A stretch of 12,476 bases of DNA from Candidatus Aminicenantota bacterium (GTDB lineage: Bacteria; Acidobacteriota; Aminicenantia; Aminicenantales; Aminicenantaceae), in contig DAOVBT010000023.1 in the NCBI GenBank assembly GCA_030670375.1, positions 1-12,476 of the forward strand. Direction: 5' to 3'. Shown piece after piece: positions 7,800 to 12,476 of this stretch. Within the stretch, counting starts at the first letter, position 1; every line of letters begins with the position of its first letter. The notes under the pieces are model-generated. The model did not search any database and was not told the DNA's origin. It worked only from the letters and a program-made list of their open reading frames with translations. A program made the translations under genes and the position numbers.

Positions 7800-8150
7800 A
7801 TGCAAGAAAGTCGAAGACAGAAAAGAGTTTCTAATTTGATAAAAGAAGAACTCAGTCGTCTTGTCATAGAGTCCTTCCAGGATTCCGCATCCGGACTAAT
7901 AACGATCACGCACGTATTGATGAGCAAAGATCTCAAAAATGCTCATGTCTATTTTAGTGTCTTAGGTCATTCCCCAAAACAAGAGATTTTGGACCTTATC
8001 AATGAAAGAAAAGGCTATCTTAGAAAAACTATTGCCTCTAAAATAAAATTAAAGTATAATCCATTGCTAATTTTTTCTCTTGATGAAAGCTTTGAATACG
8101 AAGAAAGAATCCAAAAAGTCATGAAGACGCTGAACAAAAATGAAAAATGA
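7800..8150 (+). CDS. rbfA: 30S ribosome-binding factor RbfA
   Basis: RbfA is a cold-shock-associated 30S maturation factor with a KH-type fold, needed for processing of the 16S rRNA 5' end. The 116 residues match the family layout: SRRQKRVSNLIKEELSRLV at the start, ITITHVLMSKDLKNAHVYFSV in the middle (family form: ltiT.V..S.DL..A.VY.S), then YLRKTIASKIKLKYNPLLIFSLDES and a final helix. The common RDPR-type loop is replaced by QDSASGL. A good Shine-Dalgarno GGAG (7791-7794) stands 5 nt before the ATG, 21 nt after the DUF503 stop. Its 3' end overlaps the start of the next gene by 11 nt. Confidence 0.93.
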   Translation: MQESRRQKRVSNLIKEELSRLVIESFQDSASGLITITHVLMSKDLKNAHVYFSVLGHSPKQEILDLINERKGYLRKTIASKIKLKYNPLLIFSLDESFEYEERIQKVMKTLNKNEK

Positions 8151-9114
8151 TCCCGTTGAACTAATCTGTAAAAAAATTATCCAAAGTCAACGAATCGTTA
8201 TCACATCACATCTCAGGCCAGACGGGGACTCCATCTGCACCAGCCTTGCCCTCTATTTCATCGGAAAACACCTCGGGAAAGACATGGCCATTATCGACAA
8301 AGACAACACTCCTTTCCCTTTTAATCAATACCCAGACGTTGAAAACATTCAAATCGGGCAGATCGCTCCTCAAAAGTTCGATGCGATTATTCTGCTCGAA
8401 TGTGCTAATGTCGGCCGTTCTGGCCAACTCAACATCGACAACTATTTCAAAATCAACATAGACCATCATTTCTCTAACGATTATTATGCGGACATCGATT
8501 GGGTCGATCCCCATGCTTCTGCCGTTTCGGAAATGGCTGTCAAGCTCTGCAAAAAATTAGATGTCCCAATAACTCCTGAAATTGCCAGCCATTTGTATTG
8601 CGGAATTGTTTCTGATACAGGATCTTTTCAATTTTCCAACACCAACGCTGAGGCCTTCAAAGCTTGTTCCGAGCTCGTCTCGCATGGAGCAAGTCCGATA
8701 AAAGTCTCGGAGCATCTGTTCAACAATAATCCTCCGGAAAAAATAAAGCTTCTTGGCTACGTCCTATCGACTTTACAAATGAACGAAACAGGAGATGTCG
8801 CAGTTATCACGATGTTCAAGGAACACCTCGACAAATTGAATCTCAAAGAAATCGAAACGGAAGATATCACGACTCTAACTCGATCCATCAAGGGTGTGAA
8901 GATGGTTTTATTTTTTAAACAGATGGCCGAAGAAACATTTCGTGTCAGTCTTCGGTCAAAAGGATCGGCCAATGCGGCTAAAATAGCTGAGTATTTTGGA
9001 GGAGGGGGACATCGCCATGCTGCTGGATTTACTGTCAAAGGAAAGCATGAGGAGCTGATTCAGGACATCCCAAAAAAGGTTCGCGAGCTCCTAACAAACA
9101 AGGAAATCTCCTAG
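8140..9114 (+). CDS. nrnA: DHH/DHHA1 phosphoesterase, NrnA-like (nanoRNase / pAp phosphatase)
   Basis: NrnA-type enzymes degrade 2-5 nt RNAs and dephosphorylate pAp to AMP using Mn2+. The 324-residue product shows motif I SHLRPDGDSICTSLAL (His24, Asp28, Asp30), motif III NIDHHFSN (Asp108-His109-His110), motif IV GIVSDTGSFQFSNT (Asp159) and the C-terminal DHHA1 domain with NAAKIAEYFGGGGHRHAAGF (about 278-297). The length and the lack of extra domains fit NrnA rather than RecJ. In motif II the usual metal-ligand Asp appears as Glu87 (LLECANVGR). The ATG at 8140 overlaps the end of rbfA by 11 nt with no clear Shine-Dalgarno, suggesting translational coupling. Position between rbfA and truB is typical for this gene. 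The exact substrate (nanoRNA, pAp, or c-di-AMP/pApA) cannot be decided from sequence. Confidence 0.88.
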   Translation: MKNDPVELICKKIIQSQRIVITSHLRPDGDSICTSLALYFIGKHLGKDMAIIDKDNTPFPFNQYPDVENIQIGQIAPQKFDAIILLECANVGRSGQLNIDNYFKINIDHHFSNDYYADIDWVDPHASAVSEMAVKLCKKLDVPITPEIASHLYCGIVSDTGSFQFSNTNAEAFKACSELVSHGASPIKVSEHLFNNNPPEKIKLLGYVLSTLQMNETGDVAVITMFKEHLDKLNLKEIETEDITTLTRSIKGVKMVLFFKQMAEETFRVSLRSKGSANAAKIAEYFGGGGHRHAAGFTVKGKHEELIQDIPKKVRELLTNKEIS

Positions 9115-9135
9115 TACTCCCCCCTAAATCGCATC

Positions 9136-10077
9136 ATGGATGGCCTTATTCTTGTCTATAAGCCCAAAGGGATGACTTCTCATGATATTGTTATCCGCAT
9201 CAGAAAAATTTTGGGTATAAAAAAAGTTGGGCACTTTGGCACTCTTGATCCCTTGGCAACAGGTCTATTGCTTGTCGCCGTGGGCAAAGCTACCAGGCTG
9301 TTCCCATTTTATTTGCACTCCGCCAAAACCTATAAAGGACGGATAAGACTGGGGATTGCCACCGACACCTATGATTCGGAGGGGAAACCTGTATCGAAAG
9401 AATCAAAAATGTATCCAGAAGAAAATTTTCTACTCGAAAATATGAAAACTTTTCAAGGAGAGATCGAGCAGATCCCCCCACCCTATTCAGCAAAAAAATA
9501 TAAAGGTGAGGCCCTTTATAAGAGGGTTCGCAGCAGAAAAGAATACAAACTGAAATCGAATAAGGTAATCATTCATTATTTCAGGTTGAAAAACTATTGC
9601 CCCCCTCATATGGACTTCGATGTAAAATGCTCGTCTGGAACCTATATTCGATCCATTGCACACGATCTAGGACAAAAGTTAGGATGCGGAGCACACCTTA
9701 ATCAGCTTGTGAGGACAGAGATAGGAGAGTACATAATAAGCAAATCCTATACATTGGAAAAAATCGAAAAAATGTTCTCTTTGGGCCAGGCTAGTCGATT
9801 TCTCCATCCGATAGAAGACCTTTTACCGCAACTGCCAAAAATCATCGTGAATGATAGCACGGCAAGTCTTGTTCGATCAGGCAGCTATTTTTGCCCAGAT
9901 TCTGTGCCCGTTTCTTTTTCTGTCGATGAAGACGAAACCTTCCAATATACAAAAAGGCCGGACATTTATAGGATTTTTGATTCCCAGGGAAAACTCCTTG
10001 CTTTTGCCACAAAGAAGGCCGAGAACAACTCTCTGCATCCTTTCCTCGTTTTTGACTCGAAAAACACCTCTCTATAA
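9136..10077 (+). CDS. truB: tRNA pseudouridine-55 synthase TruB
   Basis: TruB isomerises U55 in the T-loop of tRNAs. The 313-residue protein begins with the family-typical MDGLILVYKPKGMTSHDIV. Its catalytic motif is KVGHFGTLDPLATGLLLVAVG with Asp38 as nucleophile (GHTGTLDP in most homologues, Phe here replacing Thr). Later blocks include YKGRIRLGIATDTYDSEG, QIPPPYSAKKYKGEALYKRVR and CSSGTYIRSIAHDLGQKLGCGAHL. The region from about 215 to the end (HPIEDLLPQLPKIIV... onward) is the PUA-like C-terminal domain. The ATG at 9136 comes 21 nt after the nrnA stop; the sequence before it is C-rich (CTCCCCCC) and has no Shine-Dalgarno. This is probably the last gene of the nusA operon: ribF, rpsO and pnp, often found after truB, are not here. 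No terminator follows. Confidence 0.95.
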   Translation: MDGLILVYKPKGMTSHDIVIRIRKILGIKKVGHFGTLDPLATGLLLVAVGKATRLFPFYLHSAKTYKGRIRLGIATDTYDSEGKPVSKESKMYPEENFLLENMKTFQGEIEQIPPPYSAKKYKGEALYKRVRSRKEYKLKSNKVIIHYFRLKNYCPPHMDFDVKCSSGTYIRSIAHDLGQKLGCGAHLNQLVRTEIGEYIISKSYTLEKIEKMFSLGQASRFLHPIEDLLPQLPKIIVNDSTASLVRSGSYFCPDSVPVSFSVDEDETFQYTKRPDIYRIFDSQGKLLAFATKKAENNSLHPFLVFDSKNTSL

Positions 10078-10131
10078 AGTCCTGATTCCCCATTCCCTGA
10101 ACGAGAATTTCGAACATGTCTGGGTTTATTC

Positions 10132-10160
10132 TTGAAATTTCATAAAAGGTAGTGTATTTT
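10132..10160 (+). promoter_or_regulatory. Putative promoter of the DUF507 gene pair
   Basis: -35 TTGAAA (10132-10137), 17 bp spacer, -10 TATTTT (10155-10160) preceded directly by TG. The predicted start near 10167 is about 3 nt before the ATG at 10170, so the message would be almost leaderless. The nine bases starting at the -35 (TTGAAATTT) are the same as in the hppA promoter at 2433. Confidence 0.5.
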
Positions 10161-10169
10161 ATTGGGGAT

Positions 10170-10448
10170 ATGAGACTAACCAAAAGTCAAATTGAGCACA
10201 TGGCCTTTGTCATCGCGCGCAATCTGTTGAAACAAGAAAAAATAATCGCAGAAAAAAAGAATAACCTTATCGAAGGATTGGAAAATTTGATCTTAGAAGA
10301 GTTTCAAAATGAAGACAAGCTCGATCAAGAGGTAAGGGAAATTCTGAGTCAGCACATGGAAAAAATCCGGAAAGATAACATCGAGTACCAAACCATGTTT
10401 AGAATGATCAAGACAAAACTCGCAAAAGAAAGGAAGATAATCCTGTGA
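10170..10448 (+). CDS. DUF507 family protein, first copy
   Basis: This 92-residue soluble, strongly charged, all-helical-looking protein begins MRLTKSQIEHMAFVIARNLL, the typical start of DUF507 proteins, and ends with EYQTMFRMIKTKLAKERKIIL, resembling the second half of longer DUF507 members. The middle (NLIEGLENLILEEFQNEDKLDQEVREILSQH) follows the family pattern of an acidic helix before the EDxLDxEV block. I know of no established function. The ATG at 10170 is preferred over the in-frame GTG at 10152 because family members start with MRLS/T and because the GTG lies inside the putative promoter. The GGGG two bases before the ATG is too close to act as a normal Shine-Dalgarno. Its stop TGA overlaps the GTG start of the second copy. 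Confidence 0.8.
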   Translation: MRLTKSQIEHMAFVIARNLLKQEKIIAEKKNNLIEGLENLILEEFQNEDKLDQEVREILSQHMEKIRKDNIEYQTMFRMIKTKLAKERKIIL

Positions 10449-10735
10449 GCATACGGCTTTCGCGAGAAAAAATAAACCTTTTGGCCCGCCAGGTCCTCGA
10501 TCATCTATTCGAGGATGAAGAAGTCGAATTTCTGGATGAACCCAATGAGATCAGACTGAATATCGTGCGGAGCATCGAAGATGAACTCAAGTTGTATGAC
10601 TTGATTGACCAACGAGCTATAGAAAAAATCCAATCCCAAAAAAAGGCTATCAAAGAAGGAAGCCGGGAATGGGAAATTCTTTACCGGAAATATTATAACG
10701 AGGAAATATCCAAGCTCGGGAAATTCATCGAATAA
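10445..10735 (+). CDS. DUF507 family protein, second copy
   Basis: This 96-residue protein shares the layout of the preceding gene: a start MSIRLSREKINLLARQVLDHL, an acidic central segment (EDEEVEFLDEPNEIRLNIVRSIEDEL) and a C-terminal signature EGSREWEILYRKYYNEEISKLG that is diagnostic of single-domain DUF507 proteins. It starts with GTG in a 4-nt GTGA overlap with the stop of the first copy, and AGGA at 10431-10434 provides a ribosome-binding site 10 nt upstream, so the two are translationally coupled and probably made in similar amounts. Some DUF507 proteins are about twice this length, so this pair may correspond to the two halves of such a fused protein. The function is unknown. Its stop codon lies in the A-tract of the terminator. 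Confidence 0.85.
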   Translation: MSIRLSREKINLLARQVLDHLFEDEEVEFLDEPNEIRLNIVRSIEDELKLYDLIDQRAIEKIQSQKKAIKEGSREWEILYRKYYNEEISKLGKFIE

Positions 10736-10765
10736 AAAGGCCAGAAATTATTTCCTGGCCTTTTT
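10734..10765 (+). terminator. Bidirectional intrinsic terminator
   Basis: The stem AAAAAGGCCAG (10734-10744) pairs perfectly with CTGGCCTTTTT (10755-10765) around a 10 nt loop, giving 11 bp with a T-tract on both strands. It ends the DUF507 transcript and can also end the convergent minus-strand gene, whose stop is at 10811. Confidence 0.93.
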
Positions 10766-10810
10766 AACCTAAATTATCCACACTAAGTGGCATCTAGAAG
10801 AGCTTCTGAA

Positions 10811-12256
10811 TCAGAACAACAACCGGAATCCAAGAATGAGTTTGTGGTGTTTAGAGAAGGACCGACCTTCTCCAATAGGTCCATGCCCCTCGAAAAAGAT
10901 AGAACCTATGGTCGTGTAATTGTTGAAGATGTTAACACCGACATTTCCGAGGAGAAAAACATCGGTTTGATCACGATCCTCTCTCACTTGCGTGTTGAAT
11001 CCCAATCCGGCACCTAGGTATACAGGATCAAAGTGGTAGTTCAAGACTGCATTGAGCAACATGAAGGATTTCCAAGGCTCGTCTTTCATGGCTAAAGCTC
11101 CTCCTCCTTCCAAGAAAAGGCTGAAGTTTGAGGGAAGCATGAAGGCAACTCCCAATCGTCCGTGAATATAAGGACCATGGCTGCCTTTGGCCTGTGGAGA
11201 TCCAACATCGGCTAAGACATATAGCTTTTTCTCCTTGACATTGATCTCAGCCCTGCACGGTTCCGACATGGCCCCAAAATCGTCAGTCACGACAACCGTG
11301 ATCGTATAAACCCCTGATTCGTCGAAAATCATCTCCCAATTGAAGGGTTTATCTGTGGCGTGTGTATCCACAACATTTCCTGTTTCATCAGCAATTTCGA
11401 AGTTCGCCTTTACTACTTCCCCATCGGAATCGGCAGAACCTGTAGCATCAAAAGTGAACGGTTTTGTTAAATAATCCTCTTCTGGTGTGGCGGTGAGTTG
11501 GCAGGTGGGGGGATGATTGATATATGTCTTGGCATCACATGGGTTTGTGGAGGGTGCCCCTTTGACGTTGAAGGCCTTGGCTTTAAAAACATACTCGCCT
11601 GGTTTGTCGAACTTAGTTTGCCATTTGGGAGAATCAGGAGTAAGGGTCTTAGTCGTTATCTTTTTGCCTTCCGCGTTAAAAACTTCCACCTCCATGGATT
11701 TGGCATATTGCGAGACGCTCATATCCACAGATATCGGGTCATTGATATTGGCTTTCTCAGGTTCAACTTGAATGTCACAAACGGCATCGGGAATAATCTC
11801 TTCGACCTTTAAAAGAGAAATGTTACCACAGGGTTTGGGCATGACAATTTCATAGTGCATGTATCCCTTCACAACAGTGAAAGAAAAAACGGGGAGGGCT
11901 TCTTTTCCTGCCCATTCGAGGTCCTCGACAACTTTAACCTTGCCACGAGACCGGAAAAGCATCCACATAAACTTATCCCCTATGGCGATCTCTTTCTCTT
12001 TAAAGGCAGATTCCTTTATCTGATCCATAAAGGGAAAGAAGAGATCTCCGTAGCCGGCTAGATCAAAACCATATTTGATATCTGCTGCATATTTCTCCAA
12101 CAGGGTTTTCATGACCTCTTCTGTCGGGACTTTCCCTTTGATCCTTACCAATGTGTACCTTCCGATCTGCTCCAACTTTTTGGTTTCTGCAAAAGTACTT
12201 AAAGTGAATAAGATAAGGATCCCCAAAGCGAGAAAGACTAATTTTTTGTTCTTCAT
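10811..12256 (-). CDS. Secreted PKD/Ig-domain protein with C-terminal beta-barrel-like region
   Basis: I do not recognise a named family for the whole protein (481 residues). Seen in order: a Sec signal peptide (KNKK, hydrophobic core, probable cut after Ala23 in TFA-ET); an uncharacterised N-terminal domain (about 25-155); a first Ig/PKD-like domain (about 160-245, with PGEYVFKAKAFN); a second, clearer PKD domain (about 250-342, FDATGSADSDGEV, FDESGVYTITVVVTDDFG); and a C-terminal region (about 345-481) of alternating Gly/aromatic beta strands (YIHGRLGVAFMLP, FSLFLEGGGAL, PVYLGAGLGF), ending in Phe as outer-membrane barrels do. Cysteines at 143, 160, 240, 252 and 334 may form periplasmic disulfides. 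It is probably an outer-membrane protein with a periplasmic or surface PKD stalk; ligand unknown. It is transcribed alone, convergent to the DUF507 genes. The start is fixed by a perfect Shine-Dalgarno and the signal peptide. Confidence 0.85.
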   Translation of the reverse strand: MKNKKLVFLALGILILFTLSTFAETKKLEQIGRYTLVRIKGKVPTEEVMKTLLEKYAADIKYGFDLAGYGDLFFPFMDQIKESAFKEKEIAIGDKFMWMLFRSRGKVKVVEDLEWAGKEALPVFSFTVVKGYMHYEIVMPKPCGNISLLKVEEIIPDAVCDIQVEPEKANINDPISVDMSVSQYAKSMEVEVFNAEGKKITTKTLTPDSPKWQTKFDKPGEYVFKAKAFNVKGAPSTNPCDAKTYINHPPTCQLTATPEEDYLTKPFTFDATGSADSDGEVVKANFEIADETGNVVDTHATDKPFNWEMIFDESGVYTITVVVTDDFGAMSEPCRAEINVKEKKLYVLADVGSPQAKGSHGPYIHGRLGVAFMLPSNFSLFLEGGGALAMKDEPWKSFMLLNAVLNYHFDPVYLGAGLGFNTQVREDRDQTDVFLLGNVGVNIFNNYTTIGSIFFEGHGPIGEGRSFSKHHKLILGFRLLF

Positions 12257-12261
12257 CCCTG

Positions 12262-12269
12262 CCTCCTTT
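12262..12269 (-). promoter_or_regulatory. Perfect Shine-Dalgarno of the PKD-barrel gene
   Basis: On the minus strand AAAGGAGG stands 5 nt before the ATG (12256-12254). It is the strongest ribosome-binding site in the window and fixes the start of the signal peptide. Confidence 0.9.
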
Positions 12270-12300
12270 CGGCAATAGATTTAAAACCATAAATGATTAA

Positions 12301-12334
12301 ATTATAATAAATTACAAATAATCCTATTTGTCAA
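12301..12334 (-). promoter_or_regulatory. Promoter of the PKD-barrel gene
   Basis: The minus strand carries a perfect -35 TTGACA (plus-strand 12334-12329). Candidate -10 boxes are TATTAT (12309-12304, 19 bp spacing) and a perfect TATAAT (12306-12301, 22 bp spacing). The spacing is longer than the usual 17 bp, as in front of miaB. The leader would be about 40 nt. Confidence 0.55.
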
Positions 12335-12342
12335 GAAAAAAA

Positions 12343-12360
12343 GAGCATATGTGAGCATAT
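12343..12360. repeat. Tandem GAGCATAT repeat, 10 bp period
   Basis: GAGCATAT occurs at 12343-12350 and again at 12353-12360, exactly one helical turn apart. The pair lies 8 bp upstream of the -35 box of the minus-strand gene, a position usual for an activator-binding site. A related short dyad GCAT-GTG-ATGC follows at 12391-12401. Regulatory function is inferred only from position and phasing. Confidence 0.45.
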
Positions 12361-12431
12361 TAACCTGGATTATTCACGACCTGAAAATAAGCATGTGATG
12401 CCCCTCAAGAAAATGTATTTGAGAGCTTAAA

Positions 12432-12471
12432 TTGACGGCTTAGTTTTGAGTATGATAAGTTTATCTCAAAA
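12432..12471. promoter_or_regulatory. Promoter-like sequence with overlapping inverted repeat at window end
   Basis: TTGACG (12432-12437) is followed at 16 bp by GATAAG (12454-12459), a weak plus-strand promoter. Over it lies the inverted repeat TTTTGAG (12444-12450) / CTCAAAA (12465-12471), with a second nested dyad GATAA-GT-TTATC (12454-12465). This resembles an operator covering a promoter for a plus-strand gene beyond the window; an ATG stands at 12474-12476, but nothing shows that it is a start. Confidence 0.35.
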
Positions 12472-12476
12472 CGATG

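Noticed and set aside
10152..10169. GTG start for the first DUF507 gene
   Set aside because: It falls in the putative promoter and family members begin at the MRLT/MRLS position, which is the ATG at 10170.
10775..10795. CCAC/GTGG small dyad as separate terminator for the minus-strand gene
   Set aside because: The stem is only 4 bp with no T-tract; the strong symmetric hairpin at 10734-10765 already serves both strands.

Overview
The window looks like chromosomal backbone of a diderm (Gram-negative-type) bacterium. It is moderately AT-rich by eye, with a translation/RNA-processing gene cluster, two DUF507 genes and a secreted protein that ends like an outer-membrane beta-barrel. DUF507 genes, a K+-dependent membrane pyrophosphatase and a PKD-domain envelope protein together suggest an anaerobe of the Aminicenantota/Acidobacteriota type or another deep-branching diderm. 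This is an inference from gene content and recollection of families, not a phylogeny. I see no phage, transposon, CRISPR, tRNA or rRNA.

Layout. (1) 1-947: 3' part of recN (DNA repair ATPase), cut by the window edge. (2) 1117-2436: miaB (tRNA ms2i6A methylthiotransferase). (3) 2496-4498: hppA, a membrane-bound ion-pumping pyrophosphatase whose reading frame is broken by one missing A in an A6 run at 4325-4330; the conserved last 55 residues continue in the -1 frame. It has its own extended -10 promoter overlapping the miaB stop codon. (4) 4652-10077: a tightly packed operon nusA-infB-DUF503(ylxP-like)-rbfA-nrnA-truB behind a near-consensus promoter (4505-4533) and a leader of about 110 nt with alternative pairing possibilities. 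This is the classical nusA/infB cluster but without rimP in front or ylxR/L7Ae-like genes inside. (5) 10170-10735: two overlapping DUF507 genes, probably with their own promoter, closed by a strong bidirectional terminator at 10734-10765. (6) 10811-12256, minus strand: a secreted protein with two PKD/Ig-like domains and a C-terminal beta-barrel-like region, with a perfect Shine-Dalgarno, a promoter and a direct repeat upstream. (7) 12257-12476: divergent regulatory region, ending with a promoter-like stretch and an inverted repeat that probably belong to a plus-strand gene starting at or beyond the window end.

How it fits together: the central operon couples transcription elongation/antitermination (NusA), translation initiation (IF-2), 30S maturation (RbfA), tRNA modification (TruB) and nanoRNA/pAp turnover (NrnA), all growth-rate-linked. 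The pyrophosphatase would recover energy from the PPi made by such biosynthesis. I do not find a clearly new multi-gene system here. The best leads are the hppA frame break, the overlapping DUF507 pair, the nusA leader, and the uncharacterised PKD-barrel envelope protein with its structured upstream region.
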